Assembly (NCBI RefSeq): GCF_003254585.1
Contig: NZ_QJGZ01000029.1
Coordinates: 1-64,000, forward strand
DNA from: Flavobacterium sharifuzzamanii
GTDB taxonomy: Bacteria; Bacteroidota; Bacteroidia; Flavobacteriales; Flavobacteriaceae
Length of the DNA stretch: 64,000 nt
Direction: 5' to 3'
In this document: piece after piece, positions 8,126-17,910 of the stretch
Numbering within the stretch: the first letter of the stretch is position 1
Layout of the letters: each line of letters opens with the position of its first letter
Made by a program: the position numbers and the translations under genes
Notes under the pieces: generated by a model
What the model was told of the DNA's origin: nothing
Database searches by the model: none
What the model saw: only the letters and a program-made list of their open reading frames with translations

Positions 8126-9883
8126 ATGAAGTTTTTAGGAAATGTAATTGCCACAGTTATTGGTATTTTTGTTTTTATTATGCTCTTCTTTTTTGGAGTA
8201 ATCTTTATCGGAGCCATTTTTGGCGGAGACGATACTGTTTCTGTTAAATCGGATTCGGTTATTGAATTGAATTTAAAAGAAATTAAAAATGATTACGCAG
8301 GGAAATATAAAGATCCTTGGGTAACTGTCTTTTCAGACAAAAAAGGCATTGGTTTGACAGATGTTATCAATGCAATTGAAGCCGCTAAAACAGATGACAA
8401 CATCAAAGGAATTTCGATCTTAAACGACGAGTCTTCTCTTGGTCTTGCACAATATAAAGATTTAAGAAATGCTCTTGAAAGCTTTAAAAAGTCAGGGAAA
8501 TTTGTCTGGGCTTACGCAAATACTTATTCTCAAAAAGAATATTATTTAAATTCTGTTGCTAACACAATTTATATAAATCCTGCTGGAGATTTAGATTTTA
8601 AAGGTCTTTCTTCTGAAGTTATGTTTTTTAAAGATTTTCAGGATAAATCGGGAATTCACATGGAAGTTATTCGTCACGGAAAATACAAAAGTGCTGTTGA
8701 ACCTTTCTTAGACAACAAAATGAGTGATGCCAACAGAGAACAAATCACGGCGCTTTTGAATTCTATTTGGTCTACCGTTTCTGCTGATATTTCAAAAAGC
8801 AGAAATATTCCGCTTCCTAAATTAAACGAAATTGCAAACGGACTTTTGGCAAGAACTCCAGAAATGGCCAAACAACAGCATTTGGTTGATATTATTGCTT
8901 ACGAAGATGTTTATCACGATGCTATCAGAAAAGCGCTAAAAGTAGACAAAGACGAAGATTATAATAAAATTTCAATCTCAGATTATACTCAAAATAACGT
9001 AACAACAGCTTTAGCGAATTCTGCGTCAGATCAGATTGCTATTATTTACGCTCAAGGCGAAATTGGAAGCGGAGAAGGAGATGTAAATACTATTGGAGAA
9101 GGTTCAATGAGACGTTCTCTTCAGGAAGCAAGAAAAAATGACGATGTTAAAGCTATCGTTCTTAGAATCGACAGTCCAGGAGGAAGCGCACTAACTTCTG
9201 ATTTAATTTGGAGAGAAATCGAAATCACTAAAAAAGTTAAACCAGTTGTCGTTTCTATGGGTAATTATGCTGCTTCTGGCGGTTATTATATTGCTTGTAA
9301 TGCCAATAAAATATTTGCCGAAAACAATACGATTACCGGATCTATTGGTGTTTTCGGAATGCTGCCAAATTTTAGTCCATTGGCTAATAAATTAGGAATC
9401 AATTCTGAGCAGGTTAAAACGCATGAGAATTCTGCAAATTACAGTCCCTTTTTACCTGTCGATGAAAAATTCAAAGCTTTTACCTTAGAAGGGGTTGAAA
9501 AAATCTATAACACTTTTGTGACTCACGTTGCCGAAGGACGCAAAATGACTTTTGCACAAGTTGATTCTATTGCACAAGGTAGAGTTTGGTCTGGAACCGA
9601 AGCTTTAAAAATTGGTTTAGTAGATAAAATAGGCGGACTAAATGATGCGATTGCTGAAGCAGCAAGAATCGCTAAAGTAAAAAATTACAGTACTCAGAAT
9701 TATCCTGAATACGAAAAAACCTTAAACGATCTATTAGGTAATCTTCCTTTTGCAAAATCGAAAGAAGCATTTATAAAAGAAGAAATCGGAGAAGAAAATT
9801 ATCTTCTTATTGAACAGGTTAAAAAATTCCAAAAACAAAAAGGAGTTCAAGCCATATTACCTTACGGAATCAACATTTATTAA
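8126..9883 (+). CDS. sppA: Signal peptide peptidase SppA, 67K type
   Basis: SppA is a membrane-anchored serine protease that digests cleaved signal peptides. The 585-residue length matches the tandem-domain (67K, E. coli-like) form. An N-terminal transmembrane anchor spans about residues 8-34. The catalytic dyad is visible as Lys188 in YKSAVEPF of the first half and Ser384 in NYAASGGYYIA of the second half, with RIDSPGGSA before it. It runs 11 bp ahead of an exported hydrolase gene, so the two may be co-transcribed. Confidence 0.95.
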   Translation: MKFLGNVIATVIGIFVFIMLFFFGVIFIGAIFGGDDTVSVKSDSVIELNLKEIKNDYAGKYKDPWVTVFSDKKGIGLTDVINAIEAAKTDDNIKGISILNDESSLGLAQYKDLRNALESFKKSGKFVWAYANTYSQKEYYLNSVANTIYINPAGDLDFKGLSSEVMFFKDFQDKSGIHMEVIRHGKYKSAVEPFLDNKMSDANREQITALLNSIWSTVSADISKSRNIPLPKLNEIANGLLARTPEMAKQQHLVDIIAYEDVYHDAIRKALKVDKDEDYNKISISDYTQNNVTTALANSASDQIAIIYAQGEIGSGEGDVNTIGEGSMRRSLQEARKNDDVKAIVLRIDSPGGSALTSDLIWREIEITKKVKPVVVSMGNYAASGGYYIACNANKIFAENNTITGSIGVFGMLPNFSPLANKLGINSEQVKTHENSANYSPFLPVDEKFKAFTLEGVEKIYNTFVTHVAEGRKMTFAQVDSIAQGRVWSGTEALKIGLVDKIGGLNDAIAEAARIAKVKNYSTQNYPEYEKTLNDLLGNLPFAKSKEAFIKEEIGEENYLLIEQVKKFQKQKGVQAILPYGINIY

Positions 9884-9894
9884 TTGGACAAAAG

Positions 9895-10842
9895 ATGAAT
9901 AAAGTAATTCTTTTTCTAACGGTTTTGTTTTGGAGTTTCTTAAACGCCCAAACCCAAAAAGAAATCACGTTTAAGGAAACACCAGCGATCTTAAAGATAA
10001 ATAATGATCAGATTTTTGGCACACTGACAACGCCAGATTTAACCAAAAAGTTTCCAGTTACTTTAATCATTGCGGGTTCTGGCCCAACGGATAGAAACGG
10101 AAATAATCCGATGATGAAAAACAATTCGTTGAAAATGCTGGCAGAAGCTTTAGCAAAAAACGGAATTGCATCTTTAAGATATGACAAAAGAGCAATTGGA
10201 GAAAGTAAAGCGGCCGGAGGTTCTGAAAGTAGTTTGGTTTTTGAAAACTACATTCAAGACGCGAAAAGCTGGATTAATTATTTAAAACAAGATAAACGTT
10301 TTTCTAAAATAATTATAATCGGTCACAGCGAAGGCTCTTTGATTGGAATGGTTGCCAGTGGAAAAGCAGATAAGTTTATTTCGATTGCAGGTGCAGGCGA
10401 ACCAGCAGATCAGATTTTGAAAACACAGATTGGAGCAAAGTCAATGAAACAGCTTAATGACATAACTTTTCCAATTATTGATAGTTTAAAAAACGGATTT
10501 GAGGTAAAAAAAGTCGACCCGATGCTAAATTCTCTTTTCAGGCCAAGTGTCCAACCTTATCTGATTTCGTCGTTCAAATACAACCCTCAGACCGAAATAC
10601 AAAAGCTTACCATTCCTATTTTAATAGTACAAGGAAATAATGATATTCAGATTGCAGTAAAAGATGCCGAAAATTTAAAACAGGCAAACAAAAATGCAGA
10701 CTTGCAGATTATTGACAAAATGAATCATATTATGAAAATTGTCGATGGCGGTCAAGAAGCTAATTTAGCCAGTTACAATAACGAAACACTTCCAATTTCG
10801 GAAGTCTTAGTTGAAAAGATTGTCTCTTTTATTGAGAAATGA
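9895..10842 (+). CDS. Exported alpha/beta hydrolase
   Basis: This is a 315-residue serine hydrolase with an N-terminal signal peptide ending near LNAQ (about residue 19). The alpha/beta hydrolase core shows the oxyanion segment IAGSGPTDRNGNNP, the nucleophile elbow GHSEGS, and late Asp and His candidates in VQGNNDIQI and DKMNHIMK. It resembles the YqiA/S9-like hydrolases often named dienelactone hydrolase or alpha/beta hydrolase in Flavobacterium. The substrate is unknown. It follows sppA closely and is followed by a terminator. Confidence 0.85.
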   Translation: MNKVILFLTVLFWSFLNAQTQKEITFKETPAILKINNDQIFGTLTTPDLTKKFPVTLIIAGSGPTDRNGNNPMMKNNSLKMLAEALAKNGIASLRYDKRAIGESKAAGGSESSLVFENYIQDAKSWINYLKQDKRFSKIIIIGHSEGSLIGMVASGKADKFISIAGAGEPADQILKTQIGAKSMKQLNDITFPIIDSLKNGFEVKKVDPMLNSLFRPSVQPYLISSFKYNPQTEIQKLTIPILIVQGNNDIQIAVKDAENLKQANKNADLQIIDKMNHIMKIVDGGQEANLASYNNETLPISEVLVEKIVSFIEK

Positions 10843-10857
10843 TAAAATAAACACCCT

Positions 10858-10897
10858 AAAAAATCCGTTTTGAAAATAGTTCTCAACGGATTTTTTT
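10858..10897 (+). terminator. Terminator after the sppA-hydrolase pair
   Basis: The arms AAAAATCCGTT / AACGGATTTTT enclose an approximately 16-nt loop and a T-run follows. It separates the sppA transcript from the AsmA-like gene. Confidence 0.8.
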
Positions 10898-10967
10898 ATT
10901 TAACTATTTTTAATATTTTTCTTACGTAATTAAGAAAACTTTATCTTCAAACTCTAGTAAAAAAAAC

Positions 10968-10975
10968 TATTTTTG
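10968..10975 (+). promoter_or_regulatory. -7 element of the AsmA-like gene
   Basis: TATTTTTG matches the TAnnTTTG consensus 41 nt before the start codon. No well-spaced TTG was seen, so only the -7 box is called. Confidence 0.45.
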
Positions 10976-11016
10976 CAGGAGTCGATTTTAAAATGTAAAC
11001 CCTCAAATCTATTTAT

Positions 11017-13620
11017 ATGCTAAAAAAAGTTTTAAAAATAAGTGCCATAGTTCTTGTGGTATTTGTTGCTGCATTATTTGCCATTCCGTTTTTGTTTAAA
11101 GACCAAATCAAGTCAAAAATCGTCGAAGCCATCAATGAAAGTGTTGATGCCAAAGTAAGTTTTACTGATGCCGATTTAAGTTTGTTTAAGAATTTTCCAA
11201 ACGCGACAGTTGGAATCGAAAAGTTAGTTATCATCAACAAAGCCCCTTTTGAAGGCGATACTTTGGTTTCACTAGGAGAATTGAATTTAAAAATGAGCAT
11301 TAAAGAGCTTTTCAAAGGAAAAGAAGAACCTTTAAGCATTCAGGGAATTAGTTCTACCAACGGATTAGTAAATATCATTTTCAATAAAGATGGTGTCGGA
11401 AACTTCGATATTGCTTTAAAAGACAAAAAAGAAGATAAGAAAGACGAAGCAAGCAAACCACTTGCATTGAAAATCCAAAACTATAAAATTGAGAATTTTA
11501 CTTTTAGATACATCGATCAAGGTTCTAAAATTAAAATGGTCATTGACAGTTTAAACCACGAAGGAACTGGAGATTTTACCAATTCAAAACTAGATCTGAC
11601 TACAAAATCTACAGCAAAAGTTTCATTGGACATGGATAAAATAAATTACATGAAAAATGTGAAACTAACTCTTGACGCCGTTCTTGGAATCGATTTAGAG
11701 AAAAGCAAATATACTTTTAAAGAGAATAAAGCTTTAATCAATCAATTGCCGTTAGAATTTGACGGATTCATTCAAATGGCTGAGAAAGCTCAGATTTACG
11801 ATTTAAAGTTCAAAACTCCTACTTCATCTTTTACCAATTTCTTAGGTCTAATTCCTTCTGCTTATGCAGCAGGTTTGGATGGCGTAAAAACTACTGGAGA
11901 TTTTACAGTAAATGGTTTTGCAAAAGGAGAACTTACTGATACAACTGTTCCTAAATTTAATATCGAGATTGCATCTAACAATGCTTCTTTCCAATATCCA
12001 AACCTTCCAAAATCGGTTCAAAATATTGTAATTGACACAAAAATCATTAACGAGACTGGAATTTTAAATGATACTTATGTCAACCTAGATAAGTTATCTT
12101 TTAGAATTGATCAGGATGTTTTTAACGCTAAAGCGAATATCAAAAACATCACTGTAAATCCTATTATTGATGCGGCTTTAAAAGGAACAATCAACCTGGC
12201 TAATCTTTCAAAAGCATATCCGATCAAAATGGACAAACCTTTGGCTGGTATATTAAAAGCAGATGTTACTACTAATTTTGACATGGCTTCTGTAGAAAAA
12301 AGCCAATACCAAAATATCAAAAATGCTGGTACAATGAGCTTGTCAGGATTTAAATATACTGACGAGAACAACAAATCTATGAACATCAGCACAGCTATGG
12401 TTGAATTTAATCCGAGCAGAATTAACTTAAAACAATTTGATGCTACTACTGGAAAAAGTGATATCAGCATTAATGGAGTTTTAGAGAATTTCTATGGTTT
12501 TATGTTTAAAAAACAAGAACTGAAAGGAAACTTCAATATGAGCTCAAACCAATTGGCTGTTGATGATTTCATGACTGCTGGCGAACCTGCAAAAGAAGAA
12601 ACCAAAACTCCAGCGAAACCAGCTGATGCGATGAAGATTCCTGCTTTCTTAAATTGTACATTGAATGCAAAAGCAACAACGGTTTTATATGACAATCTGA
12701 AATTAAAAGATGTTTCTGGAAGATTGCTTATTAAAGATGAAAAAGCAACTCTTGAAAACTTTAAAACAAATATTTTCGGAGGATCTATTGGTCTTAACGG
12801 AGCAGTTTCTACAAAAGAAAAAGTGCCAACTTTTGACATGAATTTAGGATTCAATCAGGTAGACATCGCACAGACTTTTACACAGTTGGACATGATGAAA
12901 AAAATCGCGCCGATTGCCGGAATCATTAACGGGAAACTGAATTCAACTATTAAACTGAATGGTAATTTGGATGCAAAAGAATTGACTCCAGATCTTAAAT
13001 CTATTTCTGGAGATTTAATTGGTCAATTACTGTCTACTACAGTTAACTCGAGTAACTCTACTTTACTTACTGCATTAAGTTCTAATGTTAAGTTTCTTGA
13101 TTTAAATAAAGTGAATTTGAATGATATTAAAGCTGCTTTAACCTTTGATAATGGAAAAGTAAATGTTAAACCTTTTGACATTAAGTACCAAGATATTAAA
13201 GTAACTGTTGGAGGAACTCATGGTTTCGATCAAACTATGAATTATACTCTAAAATTTGATGTTCCTGCCAAATATTTGGGAACTGAAGCCAACAACTTAA
13301 TTGCAAAAATGTCTCCTGCAGATGCTGCTAAACTGGATAATATTCCGATCAATGCTTCTTTGACTGGTAACTTTTCAAATCCTAAAATCAGTACAGATAT
13401 GAAAGCTGCTGTGAGCAATTTAACTACACAATTGGTAAATCAGCAAAAAGACAAACTGACTCAAAAAGGAACTTCAGCGCTTACTGATTTGATAAATAAA
13501 AACACAAAAGCAAAAGACACAACTCAAGCTGCAAAAACTGAAAAAGAGCAGAAAACTCAAGAAGTAACAAAAAAAGCAAGTGATTTATTGAATGGTCTTT
13601 TCAAGAAAAAGAATCCATAA
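11017..13620 (+). CDS. AsmA-like family protein
   Basis: At 867 residues this is a typical large AsmA-like protein. It has one N-terminal membrane segment (residues about 6-26), then a long beta-rich periplasmic body with repeated INNGxL- and AKANI-like strands. Near the C-terminus is the AsmA_2-type region (about 680-800: SGDLIGQLLSTTVNSS to LTGNFSNPKIS), then a Lys/Thr/Gln-rich tail. The family is linked to envelope lipid transport between membranes in other bacteria; here that is inference. The gene is monocistronic, with a terminator on each side. Confidence 0.88.
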   Translation: MLKKVLKISAIVLVVFVAALFAIPFLFKDQIKSKIVEAINESVDAKVSFTDADLSLFKNFPNATVGIEKLVIINKAPFEGDTLVSLGELNLKMSIKELFKGKEEPLSIQGISSTNGLVNIIFNKDGVGNFDIALKDKKEDKKDEASKPLALKIQNYKIENFTFRYIDQGSKIKMVIDSLNHEGTGDFTNSKLDLTTKSTAKVSLDMDKINYMKNVKLTLDAVLGIDLEKSKYTFKENKALINQLPLEFDGFIQMAEKAQIYDLKFKTPTSSFTNFLGLIPSAYAAGLDGVKTTGDFTVNGFAKGELTDTTVPKFNIEIASNNASFQYPNLPKSVQNIVIDTKIINETGILNDTYVNLDKLSFRIDQDVFNAKANIKNITVNPIIDAALKGTINLANLSKAYPIKMDKPLAGILKADVTTNFDMASVEKSQYQNIKNAGTMSLSGFKYTDENNKSMNISTAMVEFNPSRINLKQFDATTGKSDISINGVLENFYGFMFKKQELKGNFNMSSNQLAVDDFMTAGEPAKEETKTPAKPADAMKIPAFLNCTLNAKATTVLYDNLKLKDVSGRLLIKDEKATLENFKTNIFGGSIGLNGAVSTKEKVPTFDMNLGFNQVDIAQTFTQLDMMKKIAPIAGIINGKLNSTIKLNGNLDAKELTPDLKSISGDLIGQLLSTTVNSSNSTLLTALSSNVKFLDLNKVNLNDIKAALTFDNGKVNVKPFDIKYQDIKVTVGGTHGFDQTMNYTLKFDVPAKYLGTEANNLIAKMSPADAAKLDNIPINASLTGNFSNPKISTDMKAAVSNLTTQLVNQQKDKLTQKGTSALTDLINKNTKAKDTTQAAKTEKEQKTQEVTKKASDLLNGLFKKKNP

Positions 13621-13624
13621 AAAG

Positions 13625-13702
13625 GTTCTGAGATGCTAAGGTGCTAAGCTTTTCTAAAACTAAAAAAAAACTTAGAACCTCAGCACCTTAGAACCTCAGC
13701 AT
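13625..13702. repeat. Degenerate octamer repeat, inverted arms
   Basis: The left arm (13625-13648) reads GTTCTGAG, ATGCTAAG, GTGCTAAG. The right arm (13671-13702), read on the minus strand, is ATGCTGAG, GTTCTAAG, GTGCTGAG, GTTCTAAG. All units are exactly 8 nt and in phase. The two arms can pair imperfectly into a long hairpin. The units belong to the same family as the array at 1-66. Confidence 0.85.
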
Positions 13703-13712
13703 CTTAAAAAAC

Positions 13713-13744
13713 AAAAAATCCTGTTCATTCGAACAGGATTTTTT
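13713..13744. terminator. Bidirectional terminator between AsmA-like and GT9 genes
   Basis: A perfect 14-bp stem, AAAAAATCCTGTTC / GAACAGGATTTTTT, with an ATTC loop. A-runs and T-runs on both sides let it serve both convergent genes. Confidence 0.88.
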
Positions 13745-13748
13745 GTTT

Positions 13749-14831
13749 TTATATAGCTTTTGAATAACTGCTTAATCTTCCATTATTCAAAATTGTATTT
13801 ATAGTTTTTATGTATTGTTTTTTCGTGTAGAGATTTACGTCTATACCGATACTGCAATTATCATAAGGTTCGTATTTTTTTAGATTAGAAACAGAAAACA
13901 ATCCGATAGTTGGTGTATGGACAGCACTGGATAAATGCATAATTCCACTATCTGCACCGATAAATAACTCAGCATTTGCAATAACTGATCCTATCTCGCG
14001 AATATCTTTACTATAAAATGTTGGCGCTTTAAATCCGATTTGAGACACATTTTCTACAGGCAGAATCTCAATAATATTATAATCTTTATATTCTGAGGTA
14101 AGCTGAGAATAAAATTTTTCCCACCACTCTTCTGATAGACATTTTGCCCCTGTTGCGTAAGTAAAAATGCAGATTGTTTTTTTATCGTTATTGGTCAGTT
14201 CTTTTAAAATTCTTCTGCCTTCTGTAATTTCAGAAGCCGATAATTTGAGATCTATAGGAGCAATTATTTTATTGCTGTTTGTAGGCATTCTCAGTTTTGA
14301 TAAAAAATTTCGGAAATTGTAGACTGGATATTTTGCGATGTGTTCAAAATCATTTTTTTGTTCTGCCGACTCCTCGCTGGAATCTCCAAAAAACTTGTAT
14401 TTTGCATTTGAAAATTGAACTGCCAATCGGCCTGAAGAAGAATTTTGATCTACATTAATAGCTAAATCGTAGTGTGCTCTTTTTAATGAAATCCAAACCT
14501 TTGAGTATTCCACTAAGCTTTTAAATGGTTTTTTAGGCAAATGAATTATTTTGTCAACGACGTCATATTTTTCAAAAATAATGGGAGCCAAAGTACCTTT
14601 TACAAATAAATCAATTTTACAATTTGGAAACATTTCAGACACTTCCTGAACGAGTGGTGTAATCAATAAAAGGTTTCCTAACCTTCCATTTGGTCTACAA
14701 ATAAGAACTTTTTTGATTTCACTCTTATCGACCAAAATAAAATCGTCTTGCATATTTGCCTTTCCAACATTCTTTGTGAGGCTCCGCATTATGCTACGTC
14801 TGTGCACATTTATTTTGTTTAAAACACTCAT
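13749..14831 (-). CDS. Glycosyltransferase family 9 (heptosyltransferase-like)
   Basis: This 360-residue GT-B enzyme resembles the ADP-heptose:LPS heptosyltransferases of family GT9. The N-terminal half has KKVLICRPNGRLGNLLLITPLVQE. The C-terminal half has the donor-binding signature GADSGIMHLSSAVHTPTIGLFSVSN. The sugar and acceptor cannot be read from sequence; a role in building lipopolysaccharide core or a surface glycan is inferred. The start could also be a later Met (residue 27, just before the beta-strand core). It is a single gene convergent with the AsmA-like gene. Confidence 0.88.
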   Translation of the reverse strand: MSVLNKINVHRRSIMRSLTKNVGKANMQDDFILVDKSEIKKVLICRPNGRLGNLLLITPLVQEVSEMFPNCKIDLFVKGTLAPIIFEKYDVVDKIIHLPKKPFKSLVEYSKVWISLKRAHYDLAINVDQNSSSGRLAVQFSNAKYKFFGDSSEESAEQKNDFEHIAKYPVYNFRNFLSKLRMPTNSNKIIAPIDLKLSASEITEGRRILKELTNNDKKTICIFTYATGAKCLSEEWWEKFYSQLTSEYKDYNIIEILPVENVSQIGFKAPTFYSKDIREIGSVIANAELFIGADSGIMHLSSAVHTPTIGLFSVSNLKKYEPYDNCSIGIDVNLYTKKQYIKTINTILNNGRLSSYSKAI

Positions 14832-15077
14832 TTATGGAATAATTTACGATTACAAAATCTTGATTAATTTTAGAAATAGTGGTATTTTCAAATCTACCTT
14901 CTTTTATTTTCTAAAAATAAATTCTTCCAATAAGCATTTGTTACAAAATTGTAATCAAATGTATCAATATTCACATCTCATTGTCTTTGGAATTGAGTTA
15001 AAATTACAATAAATTATCTTGTATTTAACAAATTACTAGACAGTTACATAAAAAACATCGACAACTCCCCAGAAAAT

Positions 15078-15872
15078 CTAGACGTCTATTGTGACCACAT
15101 AACCTTCTGATCCGCGAATATTAAATACCGTTCCATTCTCAAATAATAAATACTGTCCTTTAATTCCAGTTAGTTTTCCGCTGAAAGAAGGTGTTTTATC
15201 TAAGTTTAAACTATTCACTTTTGAAGGATAACTTAAAACTGGATATTGAAGTTCGTAAACATCATTTTTTTCAGCATAAAAATAATCTTTAACTTCTGCC
15301 GGAATTAAACTTTCAATTTTGGCTTTTTCTGCAATAAGGTCAAAGCTCTCAACAGAATTCTGCAGCATTTTTCTCCAATTGGTTTTATCGGTATAATGAT
15401 CTTTTAGTGCCACCTCTGTTATTCCTGCCAAATATCGGTTCGGAACCTCAACAATTGCAATAGCTTGAGAAGCACCTTGATCTATCCAACGAGTTGGAAC
15501 CTGAGTTTTACGCGTTACACCAACTTTTATTTCGCAAGCTGAAGCCAAATAAACAATGTGAGGCTGCAACTGAACTTTTGACTCATATTCTAAATCTCTA
15601 TCTGCAATTCCTAAATGCGCCGTGCTCAATTCTGGTCTCATAATCCAATCTCCAACTTCTGGACTTGAATAGAAACACTCGTAACAAAAACCTTGTCGGT
15701 ATATTTTTTTCTTTTTACCGCAATTCAAACATTGGTAGCCTACAAAATTGATTTCAATTTCTTTATCCAATAATTGATTCACATTTAAGAAACTATCCTC
15801 AAAAACCAAATAGTATTGAATTGGACTCCCTAGTTCAGTTTGCATTTTTGTCAGTACACCTTGATATTGCAT
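15078..15872 (-). CDS. DUF2797 domain-containing protein
   Basis: This 264-residue cytoplasmic protein matches the DUF2797 family of unknown function. The visible hallmark is a probable four-Cys zinc site, CLNCGKKKK then GFCYECF (residues about 48-67). It is followed by conserved HLGIADRDLEYE and VGVTRKTQVPTRWIDQGASQA stretches that resemble a GIY-YIG-like core. No operon partner is seen; the GH3 gene is divergent. Confidence 0.88.
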   Translation of the reverse strand: MQYQGVLTKMQTELGSPIQYYLVFEDSFLNVNQLLDKEIEINFVGYQCLNCGKKKKIYRQGFCYECFYSSPEVGDWIMRPELSTAHLGIADRDLEYESKVQLQPHIVYLASACEIKVGVTRKTQVPTRWIDQGASQAIAIVEVPNRYLAGITEVALKDHYTDKTNWRKMLQNSVESFDLIAEKAKIESLIPAEVKDYFYAEKNDVYELQYPVLSYPSKVNSLNLDKTPSFSGKLTGIKGQYLLFENGTVFNIRGSEGYVVTIDV

Positions 15873-15974
15873 TCGTCTTTTTATTTATAATTGCTGATTT
15901 CGATTTATCAAAAGATTTAAAATTTTTTGTGTTAAAATTCGTTTGATTAGATAGAATCTTTACTTCAAATAGAA

Positions 15975-16003
15975 TTGTTTTTTACAAAAAAATATTATTT
16001 TTG
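15975..16003 (+). promoter_or_regulatory. Promoter for the GH3 gene
   Basis: TTG at 15975-15977, an 18-nt spacer and TATTTTTG at 15996-16003. Transcription would start near 16009, leaving a leader of about 105 nt. An ATG at 16006 opens a 22-codon ORF in this region. Confidence 0.6.
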
Positions 16004-16005
16004 AT

Positions 16006-16074
16006 ATGAAGACAAAGTTACTATTTGTCTCTCGATATTCAAATTTTAAGTTTTTTGTTTTGCATATATTGTAA
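16006..16074 (+). other. Short upstream ORF in the GH3 leader
   Basis: A 22-codon ORF (MKTKLLFVSRYSNFKFFVLHIL, TAA stop) begins two bases after the -7 box of the GH3 promoter and ends 40 nt before the GH3 start codon. Its translation is unproven and it may be accidental. Confidence 0.2.
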
Positions 16075-16114
16075 AGATTTAAAACCTAAAATCCTTTAAC
16101 TAAAAAACAAATTC

Positions 16115-17626
16115 ATGCCTTTATCTATTATCAATTCGTTTGCATCCTGGGTCCTCAAACAAAGGATTCATCAAATAGAACTTTTTTTAAAATACCCAAA
16201 TGAAGTTCAGGAAGAATTATTGCATAACTTATTGACGGCATCTGAAAATACAGTTATTGGAAAAAAATATGAGTTTTCGAGTATTAATTCTTATCAGACA
16301 TTCGCAGAAAGAGTTCCTATTGCAACTTACGAAGAATTACAGCCACTTATAGAACGCACACGTTTGGGCGAACAAAACGTTTTTTGGGAAAGTCCGATTA
16401 AATGGTTTGCCAAATCAAGCGGGACTACAAATGCCAAAAGCAAGTTTATTCCTGTAAGTAATGAAGCTCTTGAAGATTGTCATTACAAAGGCAGCAAAGA
16501 TCTTTTGTGTCTTTACTTAAATAATAATGAAGATTCTGAATTGTTTTTGGGAAAAAGTCTTCGCTTAGGCGGAAGCTCTCAGATTTACGAAAACAACAAT
16601 ACTTTCTTTGGCGATTTATCGGCTATTTTGATTGAAAACATGCCTATTTGGGCTGAGTTCAGCAGTACACCAAGCAGTAAAACTTCGCTTATGAGCGAAT
16701 GGGAAACGAAAATTGCAGCCATTATCAACGAAACTAAAAATGAGAACGTAACCAGTTTTGCAGGAGTTCCGTCTTGGATGTTGGTTTTAATGAATAAAGT
16801 TCTTGAAAACACAGGCAAACAAAGCTTATTGGAACTTTGGCCAAATCTGGAAGTTTACTTTCACGGAGGTGTAAGTTTTTCTCCTTATAGAGAACAATAC
16901 AAAAAACTATTGCCGAGCAAAGATTTTAGATATTACGAAATATACAATGCCTCTGAAGGCTTTTTTGCGATTCAGGATTTAAACAATTCGAGCGATTTAT
17001 TATTAATGCTGGATTACGGAATTTTCTACGAATTTATTCCGATGGATACTTTTGGAACTCCAAACCAAAAAGTGGTTCGTTTGGCGGATGTTGAATTGAA
17101 TAAAAACTACGCAATTGTCATTACTACAAATTCTGGTTTGTGGCGTTATTTAATTGGCGACACTGTTCGTTTTACTTCTTTAAATCCGTACAGAATTAGA
17201 GTTACAGGAAGAACCAAACATCATATTAATGTTTTTGGCGAAGAATTAATGGTTGAAAATACTGATCAGGCTATTGCAAAAGCTTGTCAGGTGACTCAAA
17301 CTGAAGTTATCGATTATACGGTTGCTCCTATTTTTATGCACGACAAAGAAAAAGGTGCTCATGAATGGATGATCGAATTCAAGAAAGATCCTGCCGATGT
17401 AGGTCTTTTCCAAAAAGTTCTGGACGAAACTCTGCAAACCCTAAATTCTGACTACGAAGCAAAACGCTATAACAATATGACTTTAAATCCTTTGGTGGTT
17501 AATGTTGCCAGAGAGAACCTATTTTATGACTGGCTAAAGGAAAGAGATAAATTAGGCGGTCAGCATAAGATTCCGAGACTTTCCAATCAAAGAGATTATT
17601 TGGAGCAATTGAAAGAAATGTGCTAA
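16115..17626 (+). CDS. GH3 family acyl-adenylating protein
   Basis: This 503-residue protein belongs to the GH3 auxin-responsive promoter family, adenylate-forming enzymes that in plants join amino acids to small acyl acids. The three ATP/AMP-binding motifs are present: SSGTT at residues 101-105, IYNASEGFFAI near 270, and LWRYLIGDTVRF near 345, followed by TGRTKHHINVFGEEL. Bacterial members are widespread in Bacteroidota but their substrates are unknown. The downstream 80-residue membrane protein is 13 bp away and may be co-transcribed. Confidence 0.9.
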   Translation: MPLSIINSFASWVLKQRIHQIELFLKYPNEVQEELLHNLLTASENTVIGKKYEFSSINSYQTFAERVPIATYEELQPLIERTRLGEQNVFWESPIKWFAKSSGTTNAKSKFIPVSNEALEDCHYKGSKDLLCLYLNNNEDSELFLGKSLRLGGSSQIYENNNTFFGDLSAILIENMPIWAEFSSTPSSKTSLMSEWETKIAAIINETKNENVTSFAGVPSWMLVLMNKVLENTGKQSLLELWPNLEVYFHGGVSFSPYREQYKKLLPSKDFRYYEIYNASEGFFAIQDLNNSSDLLLMLDYGIFYEFIPMDTFGTPNQKVVRLADVELNKNYAIVITTNSGLWRYLIGDTVRFTSLNPYRIRVTGRTKHHINVFGEELMVENTDQAIAKACQVTQTEVIDYTVAPIFMHDKEKGAHEWMIEFKKDPADVGLFQKVLDETLQTLNSDYEAKRYNNMTLNPLVVNVARENLFYDWLKERDKLGGQHKIPRLSNQRDYLEQLKEMC

Positions 17627-17639
17627 AACAACTTATAAA

Positions 17640-17882
17640 ATGAAAGACACAAAATTTAGCGAAATGACCACTGAAGAACTGATTAAAAATCAGAAGACAT
17701 TAAAAACCGTGAATACTATCTTTTGCGTTGTTCTTTTTATGTTATTCGTTCTTAATATATTCATTGTTTTTATGAAAGGCTTTAGCGCCATGAATGTTAT
17801 TCCTGTTGCTTTGTTACCTATTCTTTTCCTGAATCTTAAGAATTTAAAGGAAATGAAACGAGAACTGGAATCTAGAAAATAA
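17640..17882 (+). CDS. Small two-helix membrane protein
   Basis: This 80-residue protein has an acidic/polar N-terminus (MKDTKFSEMTTEELIKNQKT). Two transmembrane helices follow, at about residues 22-43 and 50-66, with a basic C-terminal tail. It is similar in plan to short flavobacterial proteins often labelled redox-active disulfide protein 2, but it contains only one Cys, so that name is not supported. It starts 13 bp after the GH3 stop. Function unknown. Confidence 0.75.
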   Translation: MKDTKFSEMTTEELIKNQKTLKTVNTIFCVVLFMLFVLNIFIVFMKGFSAMNVIPVALLPILFLNLKNLKEMKRELESRK

Positions 17883-17910
17883 GCGAAAAAAGTCTTTTCT
17901 CTATATGAAT

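Noticed and set aside
17640..17882. Naming the 80-residue protein a redox-active disulfide protein
   Set aside because: Only one Cys is present in the sequence, so no disulfide can be inferred.
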